Shown here in pieces: positions 24,447 through 33,683 of a stretch of DNA of 64,000 nucleotides. A program made the position numbers and the translations under genes. Every line of letters starts with the position of its first letter. The stretch's first letter is position 1. Location of the stretch: assembly GCF_900101905.1 (NCBI RefSeq), contig NZ_FNAJ01000001.1, forward strand, positions 1,303,351 to 1,367,350, read 5' to 3'. The stretch comes from Myxococcus virescens (GTDB lineage: Bacteria; Myxococcota; Myxococcia; Myxococcales; Myxococcaceae). The notes beneath the pieces were generated by a model, which was not told the origin of the DNA, made no database searches, and worked only from the letters and a program-made list of their open reading frames with translations.

Positions 24447-25837
24447 AGCAGGGCGCGCCGGACCCGCCAGAAGGTCTCCTTGGCGGCGCGGTAGCCCCGC
24501 GAGTCCTGGGGCAGCAGCATGCGCAGCAGCTCCGCGGACTGCGTCTGCAGGGGCCGCACGCAATGCGTCTCCACCTTGGCGCGCAGGAAGCCCAGCGGGT
24601 CGCGCTTGCGGTAGTCCGCGAAATAGGTCCGCAGCTCGTTGCGCGTGCGCGCCTGCCCGTTGTCCGCGTACTTGGCCACATAGGGACTGAAGTCCGGGTA
24701 GAGCCGCCCCGCCCCGAAGTCGCCGTGCAGCGTCGTCTTCATGAAGTTGCCGATGAGCAGGTCGTCGAAGACCTGGTAGCGCACGGCCGACATCAGCGAG
24801 CCGCGTGGCACCTCGAAGGTGATGCCCCGGCGGAAGCGGCGCTTCTGGAATTCGATGACGTGCTCCCGGCCTCCCACGCGGAAGCGCAGGAAGTCGAGCG
24901 TGCGCCCCAGGTGCTCCACACCGAGGAAGTAGGTGGTGAGCGCCGTCACATCGTCCGTGTCCAGTGAATCGCTCCAGTCGTCACCGAAGGCCTTGGGGTC
25001 CACCGGGCGCAGGACGCGCTCCCGAGGCTGGATGCGCTCCGTCTGACCGCGGCTGAAGTCGTGGCGGATGAACGCGGGCAGCAGCGAGCAGGTGCGCGAC
25101 TCGAAGCCCCGGCCGTAGTCCTCCAGCCGGGTGGTGTACTCGGAGGCCCAGACGCTGTCGGCCCGCTGGTACTTGTGCATCGAGCTGAAGGGGATGAAGT
25201 AGCGCACCCCATAGAACTCCGCCTGCCGGGCAATGGTCCGCCCCACGGGCGTCTTCGCCGCGGCATGGGGCGCGATGCGCTGCCCGTCCTCGGTGAAGAA
25301 GTTGATCATATCCGCGTCGCCATACCCGGACAGGGCCAGGAGATACGACTCCTGATACCCGCTGACCACCTTGCGCACGAAGTGGCTGGCCCCGCGGTCC
25401 CCCGCGTCGTTGAGGTTGACCAGCAGCCGCCCGTCCATGTCCACCAGCAGGACGGCGTCCTGGTTCACGTCCGGCAGGCACATGACGCGGATGCGCGGTG
25501 ACAGCTGCGTCCACACCCGGTCCGCCAGCACGTGCACCTTGAAGCCCTGCCCTCGCAGGTCATCGCGCATGCGGTGGCCGAAATGGTTGGGCACCAGCAG
25601 CGTGCGCGAGCGCAGCGCGCCCAGCGATTCCATGCTCAGGTGGTCCGGGTGGCCATGAGACAGCCACACGTAGGAACAGGCCTGGATGGCCTCGCGCTGC
25701 GCCGCCGGAATCTCATGCGACAGCGTCCAACTCCCGAAGTATGCGCTGCCGTCCGTCCACGGGTCGGTCACCAGCACCGGACCGTGGTCGTGGCAGATGA
25801 GCGTGGCGTTTCCAATCGTCTCGAAGCCCAGTTCCAT
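24443..25837 (-). CDS. MBL-fold metallo-hydrolase
   Basis: A 464-residue soluble protein. The N-terminal half is a metallo-beta-lactamase fold with the metal motif LSHGHPDHLS and a later metal Asp/His region (VNLNDAG). The C-terminal half (about 240 residues) is not a domain I recognise; the overall plan recalls UlaG-like and CMP-sialate-hydroxylase-like MBL proteins, which act on sugar or lipid phosphates. No signal peptide. ATG 25837 is preceded by AAGGGGG. The gene is transcribed toward the cardiolipin synthase gene, with overlapping stops. Substrate unknown. Confidence 0.8.
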   Translation of the reverse strand: MELGFETIGNATLICHDHGPVLVTDPWTDGSAYFGSWTLSHEIPAAQREAIQACSYVWLSHGHPDHLSMESLGALRSRTLLVPNHFGHRMRDDLRGQGFKVHVLADRVWTQLSPRIRVMCLPDVNQDAVLLVDMDGRLLVNLNDAGDRGASHFVRKVVSGYQESYLLALSGYGDADMINFFTEDGQRIAPHAAAKTPVGRTIARQAEFYGVRYFIPFSSMHKYQRADSVWASEYTTRLEDYGRGFESRTCSLLPAFIRHDFSRGQTERIQPRERVLRPVDPKAFGDDWSDSLDTDDVTALTTYFLGVEHLGRTLDFLRFRVGGREHVIEFQKRRFRRGITFEVPRGSLMSAVRYQVFDDLLIGNFMKTTLHGDFGAGRLYPDFSPYVAKYADNGQARTRNELRTYFADYRKRDPLGFLRAKVETHCVRPLQTQSAELLRMLLPQDSRGYRAAKETFWRVRRALL

Positions 25838-26101
25838 CGCGTGCCCCCCTTCGCCCTGCGTCCGCGCACAAGTCCGCTGGTTTGGCCGGTCCAACGTGAC
25901 GATGGGCGGACGCCGCCTGCACTGCCCGGCAGCACGGTGAAGATGATTCGTTGCCTGGACGCACGCTGCCCGTTCCTGCGGGCGTGGAGACGCGGCCCCT
26001 TGCGCCCCGCCCTCGGGCTTGCGCTGGAATCTCCGTGGCGCGCGGAGGGAAGCGCCCTTCCCTTCGTGGGAAGGACGCCTCCTTCCGCGAGGCGCCCGGG
26101 C

Positions 26102-29100
26102 TCAGCTCCTGCGCGCCACGAGGGAAAGAATCTGCGCGCCGTAGCGCTCCGTGAGGGAAGGCCCCACCCCGTGGATGGCCATCAACTCCGAGCCATTCTC
26201 CGGACAGGCCGACGCGATGGCCTCCAGCACCCGGTCCGTGAGGATGCGGAAGGCGGGCACGCGCCGCTTGCGCGCCTCCGCGAGCCGCCAGGCCTTCAAG
26301 GCCTCCACCATCTTCGGAGAAGGCTCGGCCGCGGCGCGGCGGCCCGGCGCGGAGGCACTCGGAGCCCCCGTGCTCCGGGACGCACGCGGCGCCCCGACGG
26401 TGCTCTTCGAGGGAGCGTTCGCGCGCCAGTGCGTCGGCGGGTCTTCCTCATCGGATTCGGATGCCGTGCGCCGCGTCGCGGCCCCGGCCTTCGCGCGGAC
26501 CGTGCGTTTCTTGGCCGAGGACCGCTTCGCGGTGCCCTTCTCCGCGCCCTTGCCCCGCCTGCGCTTCGCGGCCTTCTCCAGGGGCAACGGTAGGGCGACC
26601 CGCTGGGGGTCCACCGCGCGCGTGCGCCGGCCCTCGTCCGTCAGGGCGAGGCGCTGGAACGAAATGACCTGCCCGTCCTTGTCGAACGAGTCCACCTCCA
26701 AGCGCGTCAGCCCGGCGCGGACCAGTCCGCCCACCAGTCGCTCGAAGTCGCGCCGTGGCAGGGACTCTCCGAACAACTCGCGGTGGAGCCGTCCGGTGGC
26801 CTGTCCGTCCCGCTCCTGGAGCGACTCCAGGATGCGCTCCAGCCAGTGCCGCTCCGCGGAGGTCGGCTCGGCGAAGCGCAGCGTGGCGCAGTCCTCCGGC
26901 GCGCAGACGTCACACAGGCCGCACGGCTCACCCGAATCCTGGGTGTCACCGAAGTGCCCCACGAGCTGCTTCATGCGGCAGCCATGGGCCTCCGCGTAGC
27001 GCCCCATCTGCTCCAGGTGCAGCAGTTTGCGATCGCGCTGGGCCGAGTACGACGCGGACCAGCCCGGCTTCCCGCGCATCACCGTCTCGTCAGGCGTCAT
27101 GACGACGCCGCCGTGAATCCAGAGCTGCTCCAGTGCCTTGTCGAAAACTTCGGGATCTCCTCGCACGCGGCCCTGGAGCACGGCCTTGGGCTCGAGCTGC
27201 GGCGCCGTGGACTTGAACAGCCGCTCCAGCACGTACGCCTCCGGGTAGTCGCGCCGGTGGAAGAACTCGTGCGTGCGCCGGTCGATGTACGAATGCAGCA
27301 GCACCGCGCGCGACGGCTTTCCATCGCGGCCCGCGCGGCCCAGCTCTTGGTAGTAGCCCTCCAGGCTGGCGGGGAGCGCCGCGTGGATGACGGTGCGCAC
27401 GTCCGCCTTGTCGATGCCCATGCCGAACGCCGTGGTGGCCACGATGACCTCCAGCGAGCCCCGGAGGAACTCGGCCTGCACCCTGTCTCGCTCCGAAGGC
27501 TGGAGCCCCGCGTGATAGGCGGCCGCGGGGAACTCGCCCGCGAGCTGGTCCGCGAGCTGCTCGGCGTGCTTGCGCGTGGCCGCGTAGACAATCGCGGGCC
27601 GGTTCTCCTCGTCCTCGAGCAGGCCCTGGATGGCGTCGCCGCGCGCGCCGGGGTTCAGCTCCCGCACCTCGATGGCGATGTTGGTGCGGCGGAAGCCGTG
27701 AATGAAGGTGCGCGCCTTGCCCCCGGGGCCTTGCAGGCCGAGCTGCTGGACGATGTCCCGCTGCACGTCCGGCGTTGCGGTGGCGGTGAGCGCCACCACG
27801 GGCGCGGGGCGCAGCAGGGGCAAACGTGCGCCCAGGAGCCGGTAGTCCGGGCGGAAGTCGTGCCCCCACTGGGAGATGCAGTGGGCCTCGTCCACCGCGA
27901 TGAGCGCGGGCGTGCGGCGAGCCAGGAACTCCACGAAGCCCGGGACGCCGAGCCGCTCGGGCGCGATGAACAGGAAGTCGAGCCGGTCCTCCAGGTAGTC
28001 CGCGCACACCTGCCGCGACATGGCCCGGTCTCTTCCGGAGTGGATGCGGTCCGCCGCGAAGCCGAGCGACTGGAGCCGCGCCACCTGGTCCTCCATCAGC
28101 GCGATGAGCGGACTCACCACCAGCGTGGTGCCCGCGCGCGCCAGACCCGGCAACTGATAGCAGAGCGACTTGCCCGCGCCCGTGGGCATCACGAGCAGCA
28201 GGTCCTCTCCCGCCGTGGCCGCGCGGCACACGGCCTCCTGATACGGCCGGAAGTCCGAGAAGCCGAACGCCTCCTTCAGCAGCGGACGCAGCGCCTCGGG
28301 CGCCGTCGGTGCGCGCCGCACGCGCTCCGGCCGCTGCCCGGTGGACGCGGCTGACGCCGGGGTCCTCGCACGGTTCACTGGAGCGCGAGCGGCGCCCGTG
28401 TTCTCCCAGGCCCCGGCGTTCCAGCCCGCGCCGTCCGCCCGCGGAAGACGCGAGGCCGCGCCTCCGCCCGGTGACATGGTGGAGGACAGCGGCTCGCCAT
28501 GAGGCTCCGAGCGCCCCATAGAGCCCGAGGTCCTGCTCCGCCGCGTCCCAAAGAGTGGTTCCGAAGCGTCCGAGAACGCGCCCGGGCGTCCCTGTCCCTG
28601 CACACCCGGCGCAGCATCCGCGAAGCGCTCGGCAGACGCCTCCGTGAACGTCCCCTGCCGGCCACGCCCCGACACCCCCGCCGAAGCATCCGCGAAGCGC
28701 TCGGCAGACGCCTCCGCGAACGCCCCCTGTCGGCCATGCCCCGACACACCCGCCGAAGCATCCGCGAAGCGCTCGGCAGAAGCCTCCGTGAGCGCCCCCT
28801 GCCGGCCACGCCCCGCCCCCCCCGCCGAAGCATCTCCGAAACGCTCAGCAGAGGACTCCGCGAGCACAGCCTGTCCGCCAGGGCCACGCGCTCCCGCGCC
28901 AGCGCCGTGCGCCGCAGCCGCGCCCTCGTTCGCCACCTGCGCCGCGCCGCCCTGCCCCCAACCTGCTCCAGGTGGAGCCCCCAACACCTCGTTGCGCGGA
29001 GGCCGTTGCGGCGCGGTGGCGCCATGGCCCACCACCTCGATGACATACGCCTCGATGCCACGGATGAACTCATCGAGCTGGCCTTCGCCGCGCTCGATGC

Positions 29101-31027
29101 GTTGGAGCCACGCTTCCCACTGGCCCGTCATGGCCGGCGTCTTCACATCCGGGTGCACCACCTGGATGAGATGGATGCCCTTCTCCGTGGCCTCCATCAC
29201 CTTGCCCCGGCGGCGCAGGTACTCGCGGTCCAGCAGCACCTCGATGATGGCCGCGCGGGTGGCGGGAGTCCCCAGGCCCGTCTCGCGCATCGCGTCCGCG
29301 AGCTCCTTCTCATCCAGCGCCCGCCCCGCCGACTCCATGGCCGTCAGCAGCGTCGCATCCGTGAAGCGCGGAGGCGGACGCGTGCGCTTCTTCACCGCCT
29401 CCACGTCCTCCACGGACTGCGGCTGCGCGCGCGCCAACCCCGACGGCAGCGTCTGGGGCTCGTCCTCCGGCTCCCGCTCCGCGTCCTCGCCCTTGCGCCC
29501 CTCCGGCTTCAGCCGCGGCGCCTTCTGTCCGCCGCCAATGTCCAGCACCTTCCAGCCCACCTGCTCCACCTGGGTGCCCGTGCTCTGGAAGCGGTCCACC
29601 ACGGGCGGCGCCCCTGCCGACGTCACCGCGGTGATGACCGTGGTGACCCGCCAGACGTGGTCCTCGTGCCACGCCTGGAGCAGACGCCGGCACACCAGGT
29701 CATAGACGCGTTGCTCGTCCGGAGACAGCCGCACCCCGCCCGGCGCCGTGGGCGTGGGGATGATGGCGTGGTGGTCCGTCACCTTCGCGTCATCCACATA
29801 GCGCTTGCCCAGCGCCCGAGCCCCCGTACCGACGGCCAGGTCCTCCTCGTAGGGCCCGCGAATGGCGTTCACCACCTCCGGCAGCGTGTCCGCCACGGTG
29901 CGCGACAGGTGCCGGCTGGCGGTGCGCGGATAGCTCAACAGCTTGTGCTTCTCGTAGAGCGCCTGCGCCACCTCCAGCGTGCGCTGCGCGCTGAAGCCGT
30001 GGAGTCGGTTGGCGTGCCGCTGCAGCTCCGTCAAGTCGTAGAGGAGCGGAGGCGCCATCCTCTTCTCCTCCGACTCCAGCGATTCGATGAGGGCCCGCCC
30101 GGCGCGCACCCGGTCGATGATGGCCTGCGCCTCCACGCCGTTCGCATCCAGCCGCCGCGCCTCGCGCACGCCCTCGAAGCCCGGCGGCGCCACGGGCTTG
30201 CCATCCGGCCCCGAGCGGAACCACGTGCCCTTGTACAGCGCGTCCGGCGGAACCCCCTTCGCCCTGGGCGCGAAGGTGGCCACGAGCTCCAGGTAGTCAC
30301 GCGGCACGAAGTCGCGGATGGCCAGCTCGCGCTCCACCACCATGGCCAGCGTGGGCGTCTGCACCCGGCCCACGCTCAGCATCTCTCCATGGCCCCCGTG
30401 CGCCAGCGTGTACAGGCGCGACAGGTTCATCCCCACCAGCCAGTCCGCCCGGCTGCGCCCCATGGCCGCGGCGGCCAGCGCTTCGTATTCACGGCCGTCC
30501 GCGAGCCGGCGGAAGCCGTCCTGGATGGCCCGCTCCGTCAGCGACGACACCCACAGCCGCTGTACCGGCTTGCGGCACTTCGCCGCGTCGTAGATGTACC
30601 GGAAGATGAGCTCGCCCTCGCGCCCCGCGTCCGTGGCGCACACCACCGAGGACACCTCCGGCGCGTTGAGCACCTGCTTCACCACCTCGAACTGGCTCCG
30701 CGTCTCCTTGGAGACGACCAGCGGCCAGTCCGCCGGGAGCATGGGCAGCAGCGCGCGGCTCCACTTCTTCCAGTCCGCGCGAATCTCATGGGGCTGCGCC
30801 AGGCCCACCAGGTGCCCGATGGCCCACGTCACCACGTAGCCATTGCCGCGCAGCCAGCCCTCACCGCGTTCGTTCGCCCCCAGCACCCGCGCGATGTCGC
30901 GCGCCACCGAGGGCTTCTCCGCCAGCACAGCCAGCAAGGAGGGGCGACCGGAGGACGCCTTCGCACCGCCGTCCCTGCCTCCGCGCCTGTCCTCCCGGGG
31001 CGTCTCGCCCATCTCTTCCCACCTCAT
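26102..31027 (-). CDS. Topoisomerase III-RecQ helicase fusion
   Basis: One uninterrupted frame of 1641 residues joins two enzymes. Residues about 30-665 are topoisomerase III: TOPRIM start LAVLAEKPSVARDIA, TDAGREGE (132-139), SVGRVQTPTL (218-227) and the active-site Tyr366 in LLSYPRTASRHLS. After a low-complexity linker with 24-residue repeats (about 700-900), residues about 910-1400 are a RecQ helicase: MPTGAGKS (947-954), DEAH (1046-1049), TATATPD, ELGRAGRDGKPS, and an RQC zinc site ending CGLCDVC. A basic linker leads to a C-terminal HRDC domain. In other organisms separate RecQ and TopIII proteins cooperate to dissolve recombination intermediates; here they are covalently coupled. ATG 31027 follows GGAGGGG; 31012 is also possible. 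Confidence 0.95.
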   Translation of the reverse strand: MRWEEMGETPREDRRGGRDGGAKASSGRPSLLAVLAEKPSVARDIARVLGANERGEGWLRGNGYVVTWAIGHLVGLAQPHEIRADWKKWSRALLPMLPADWPLVVSKETRSQFEVVKQVLNAPEVSSVVCATDAGREGELIFRYIYDAAKCRKPVQRLWVSSLTERAIQDGFRRLADGREYEALAAAAMGRSRADWLVGMNLSRLYTLAHGGHGEMLSVGRVQTPTLAMVVERELAIRDFVPRDYLELVATFAPRAKGVPPDALYKGTWFRSGPDGKPVAPPGFEGVREARRLDANGVEAQAIIDRVRAGRALIESLESEEKRMAPPLLYDLTELQRHANRLHGFSAQRTLEVAQALYEKHKLLSYPRTASRHLSRTVADTLPEVVNAIRGPYEEDLAVGTGARALGKRYVDDAKVTDHHAIIPTPTAPGGVRLSPDEQRVYDLVCRRLLQAWHEDHVWRVTTVITAVTSAGAPPVVDRFQSTGTQVEQVGWKVLDIGGGQKAPRLKPEGRKGEDAEREPEDEPQTLPSGLARAQPQSVEDVEAVKKRTRPPPRFTDATLLTAMESAGRALDEKELADAMRETGLGTPATRAAIIEVLLDREYLRRRGKVMEATEKGIHLIQVVHPDVKTPAMTGQWEAWLQRIERGEGQLDEFIRGIEAYVIEVVGHGATAPQRPPRNEVLGAPPGAGWGQGGAAQVANEGAAAAHGAGAGARGPGGQAVLAESSAERFGDASAGGAGRGRQGALTEASAERFADASAGVSGHGRQGAFAEASAERFADASAGVSGRGRQGTFTEASAERFADAAPGVQGQGRPGAFSDASEPLFGTRRSRTSGSMGRSEPHGEPLSSTMSPGGGAASRLPRADGAGWNAGAWENTGAARAPVNRARTPASAASTGQRPERVRRAPTAPEALRPLLKEAFGFSDFRPYQEAVCRAATAGEDLLLVMPTGAGKSLCYQLPGLARAGTTLVVSPLIALMEDQVARLQSLGFAADRIHSGRDRAMSRQVCADYLEDRLDFLFIAPERLGVPGFVEFLARRTPALIAVDEAHCISQWGHDFRPDYRLLGARLPLLRPAPVVALTATATPDVQRDIVQQLGLQGPGGKARTFIHGFRRTNIAIEVRELNPGARGDAIQGLLEDEENRPAIVYAATRKHAEQLADQLAGEFPAAAYHAGLQPSERDRVQAEFLRGSLEVIVATTAFGMGIDKADVRTVIHAALPASLEGYYQELGRAGRDGKPSRAVLLHSYIDRRTHEFFHRRDYPEAYVLERLFKSTAPQLEPKAVLQGRVRGDPEVFDKALEQLWIHGGVVMTPDETVMRGKPGWSASYSAQRDRKLLHLEQMGRYAEAHGCRMKQLVGHFGDTQDSGEPCGLCDVCAPEDCATLRFAEPTSAERHWLERILESLQERDGQATGRLHRELFGESLPRRDFERLVGGLVRAGLTRLEVDSFDKDGQVISFQRLALTDEGRRTRAVDPQRVALPLPLEKAAKRRRGKGAEKGTAKRSSAKKRTVRAKAGAATRRTASESDEEDPPTHWRANAPSKSTVGAPRASRSTGAPSASAPGRRAAAEPSPKMVEALKAWRLAEARKRRVPAFRILTDRVLEAIASACPENGSELMAIHGVGPSLTERYGAQILSLVARRS
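28614..28901. repeat. 72-bp tandem repeat, four units, inside the fusion gene
   Basis: GCATCCGCGAAGCGCTCGGC recurs at 28614, 28686 and 28758, and in a mutated form at 28830, exactly 72 bases apart. On the coding (minus) strand each unit gives 24 residues of the type EASAERFADASAGVSG plus GRQG. The repeats lie in the linker between the topoisomerase and helicase domains, so copy number changes would alter only linker length. Confidence 0.9.
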
Positions 31028-31357
31028 GTGCCCTGTCCCCTCCCGCCCACCACACCACCCCCCAGGGAGGGAGCCTGGAGACGCAGTGTGAGCCACTCCC
31101 CTATCGTGTCAGGCTGACATCTCCGAGTCCCGCCTCGCCCTACCCGTGGCGCCTGCTCGCCCCACGTCCCACCCGCCACCTTCCAGGTCTCTGAGAAGAC
31201 GCGGAAAATCCACCCCGCCAACACCCACTGAAACACGCCAGACACGCTGGCGCGCTCACGCAAGCAATTGGCGCGGAGGCGGAAAACTCCATCCTGGGTC
31301 TGAGCCAGTATGCCCTTGTCGCCAGTCACTTCGGCGGACCGAACGGGGGGAAGACGC
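31028..31357. other. Intergenic region upstream of the fusion gene
   Basis: A divergent gap of 330 bases between the topoisomerase-helicase gene and a small plus-strand ORF. A short hairpin, CGCCAG (31236-31241) and CTGGCG (31247-31252), is the only structure noted. Promoters for both sides are expected here but none is clear. Confidence 0.35.
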
Positions 31358-31795
31358 ATGTCGCACGTCGCGTATGGACCGGGCCGGGGGGCATCTGGGG
31401 GAAACACGAGGCTCGGTGCAGTGTCGCACGGCGACAAGGGAAGCAGGGCCACGGCTCAACGGCCGAGGCGCTTTTCCCGGGGGGAGTGGCTCGAGGCCAC
31501 TGGGGGGGCATTGGAGGGCATCGTCATTCCGGAGCTGGCCACCTTCGCGGGGGCGAAGCGGGCACAGCTGGCGGTCCTGGCGAATTCAGCCGTGACGGCA
31601 GCCATCCAAATCCAGTCGAGGGACGTAACGCGGGTGGCGTCCATGCGCCCGCAGACGTTCGGACGCGCTCAGACACAGGCACGGCTGCGGGCGCTCTCAC
31701 GGCCCGCGGTGCCCTGGGACGCAGCAGGACAGGTGAAGGGGGGGCCTCGGCTCCCCCGAGTGACGGTGCTGGGGGCACCGGGCACGCGCACCTGA
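31358..31795 (+). CDS. Hypothetical protein
   Basis: A possible 145-residue basic protein, Arg/Ala/Gly-rich, without signal peptide, membrane segment or a family I recognise. The middle part (RGEWLEATGGALEGIVIPEL) reads like real protein, while both ends are low-complexity. The ATG at 31358 follows GGGGGGAAG by a suitable distance, which is the main support for translation. It stands alone. It could equally be a chance frame in G+C-rich DNA. Confidence 0.4.
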   Translation: MSHVAYGPGRGASGGNTRLGAVSHGDKGSRATAQRPRRFSRGEWLEATGGALEGIVIPELATFAGAKRAQLAVLANSAVTAAIQIQSRDVTRVASMRPQTFGRAQTQARLRALSRPAVPWDAAGQVKGGPRLPRVTVLGAPGTRT

Positions 31796-31982
31796 AGGGG
31801 CCGTAAGCGGTGTAGGGGGAAGGTGTCACACGCAGTTTCGCTGGAGGGGTCCAAGGCCCTCCGGACACACACCAAGGGCGGGTAGGAAGACGGCGCCGCG
31901 GGGGCGGCAACGTCTGTGGAAGGGGGACCCGGGGTCACGCTCGCCAGAGGGGGAGGGCGAACCCGATAGATGGGTCGAAATC

Positions 31983-32017
31983 CGAGGGATGCTCCGAGTC
32001 CATCGGGGCATCCCTCG
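31983..32017 (-). terminator. Terminator after the lipoprotein gene
   Basis: A perfect 10-bp stem, CGAGGGATGC (31983-31992) and GCATCCCTCG (32008-32017), with a 15-base loop. It lies 30 bases past the stop of the minus-strand lipoprotein gene and could also stop transcripts of the small plus-strand ORF. Confidence 0.55.
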
Positions 32018-32046
32018 TTGCTTTGCGGGGCACCCGGCCCGGGTGT

Positions 32047-33546
32047 TCACTCCACGAACAGCGCCGCCGAGCCCGTCACGGTCCGGTGAAGGGTGAGCCA
32101 CAGCGCGTTGCCGGCGTCGTCCACGGAGGCGAAGTAGTCCACGTCCGCGGAGAGCGCCTGGCCATCCAGGGTGACGCGGGTGGGCGGCGTGGACGCGGTG
32201 TAACCGCGCAGCACCAGCACGGGATTCGCCAGGGCGCGGCCGTTCGTCTCGAAGCGCAGCGAGGCGCGGTTGTTGACGCCGACCTCCGCCTCCCAGGTGG
32301 CGTACACCGGGTTGTAGCCGGGCACATCCCGCGCCACGGAGTCATCCCGCCCCACCCCACCGGGGCCCCGGTCCAGGACGCGGCCCTCGGTGGCCGTCAG
32401 CCGCACGCCCTGCCAGGCCTCCACTTCCGCCGCCAGCCGCAGCACCGGGTTCGAGGTGTGCGTGCCCAGCACCATGAAGACGGAGTAGCTCTGGTACGGG
32501 TAGCCGGACAGCATGGCGTCGTCGCTGTAGCGCGGGTACTCGCGGAAGCCCACCGCGCCGAAGTTGCTCCCCCACGCCATCCGGTGCGAGCGCGTGGGGC
32601 CCTGCGCGGGCAGCTCGTACTGGTTGAGCTGATAGGTCCAGTTCCAGTCCTCGGGCATGGGGCCGTCCTCGTCCACCTGCCCCCAGGACGGGTATTGCCA
32701 GTAGCCGCCCGCGGGCTTCTGCGCCCACGTCTGCGTCTGCACCACGCCCATCTCCGCGTCGGGCGACGCAATCCACATGCGGGTGTAGGGCACCACGTTG
32801 GGCTCGCGGTAGTCCCAGCCGCTCGCCCGCGTCAGCGGCCCCGCCCCGAGCGTTACGAAGCGGTAGCGGTCTCCCCAGCCCACGCCGGAGATGTCCGCGT
32901 TGCCGTCCCCATCGAAGACGATGTCGCCGTAGGGCGAGCGCACGTCCGCGTTGATGACGTCGGGCGGCGCGCCGGACGCATCATGGGTGATGGCATAGAG
33001 CGGATGGCTCCGCCCGGTGGCGAAGAGGTAATGCACCGTCACGTTGACGACGTGGCCACCAAGCTCCATGGGCCAGCGGAACTCATGCAGCGCGTGGTGG
33101 CGGCCCTCGAAGCGCGTGCGCCACGTGCCCCGGATGCCCTGCGTCCAGTTGCCCCACGGCGGGCTGACGCGCAGGTGGCTCGCGACGATTCCCCAACCCG
33201 GCACCATGCCGTCCGAGCCATCACAGACGCGCGTCGCGCCCGCGACCTCGTAGGTGTAACGGCGCAGGTAGCCGCCCGTCCATCCCTTGGGGTCCGTGGC
33301 GTCATTGCGCACCAGCGACGCCGAGCGGGGCTTGCAGTCCGCGTCGCGCCACTCGAAGCGGTCGGTGCGGAAGCCTTCCAGATTCACATCCCGCTCCAGT
33401 CGGAGCGGCGCACAGTCACCCGCGGGCGGCGTCTCCGGCCGCACGTCCTTGCCGCCGCACGCGGCCACCAGCGCGGCCACCAGCACGGACGTGCCGCGCG
33501 CACGGAGGATGGGTGATACGGCGTCCTTCAGCAGGTCGGGCGTCAT
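32047..33546 (-). CDS. Large lipoprotein of unknown function
   Basis: A 499-residue protein with an N-terminal signal ending in a lipobox (LVAALVAACGG), so it is lipid-anchored in the envelope. The mature part is rich in Trp, Tyr and Asp, with segments such as GGYLRRYTYEVAG, HHALHEFRWPMELGGHVVNV and WIASPDAEMGVVQTQTW. This looks like a beta-sandwich, carbohydrate-related fold, but no family or active site was recognised. ATG 33546 was chosen because the signal peptide starts there; the longer frame upstream is shadow. A terminator follows and the next gene upstream on the same strand ends 138 bases before it. Confidence 0.75.
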   Translation of the reverse strand: MTPDLLKDAVSPILRARGTSVLVAALVAACGGKDVRPETPPAGDCAPLRLERDVNLEGFRTDRFEWRDADCKPRSASLVRNDATDPKGWTGGYLRRYTYEVAGATRVCDGSDGMVPGWGIVASHLRVSPPWGNWTQGIRGTWRTRFEGRHHALHEFRWPMELGGHVVNVTVHYLFATGRSHPLYAITHDASGAPPDVINADVRSPYGDIVFDGDGNADISGVGWGDRYRFVTLGAGPLTRASGWDYREPNVVPYTRMWIASPDAEMGVVQTQTWAQKPAGGYWQYPSWGQVDEDGPMPEDWNWTYQLNQYELPAQGPTRSHRMAWGSNFGAVGFREYPRYSDDAMLSGYPYQSYSVFMVLGTHTSNPVLRLAAEVEAWQGVRLTATEGRVLDRGPGGVGRDDSVARDVPGYNPVYATWEAEVGVNNRASLRFETNGRALANPVLVLRGYTASTPPTRVTLDGQALSADVDYFASVDDAGNALWLTLHRTVTGSAALFVE

Positions 33547-33683
33547 GATGGTCGTTCCCCCAGGCAGCAAGCCGCGCTGCCCCACCCTTCCTGCCAAACC
33601 CGCATCCCCGGACGCAAGGACGGGCAGTGCGAGGAGGCGCTTCACCTGCCCCCATCCGCCCGTCCCCGCGCTCGAAGGCCCGC

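Noticed and set aside
31310..31357. Longer start for the hypothetical ORF at 31310
   Set aside because: No ribosome site precedes it, while the ATG at 31358 has a purine-rich run upstream.
31797..31980. Riboswitch or structured RNA in the gap after the small ORF
   Set aside because: A loose GTGTC/GGACAC pairing was seen but no known riboswitch core (for example cobalamin or TPP boxes) could be found.
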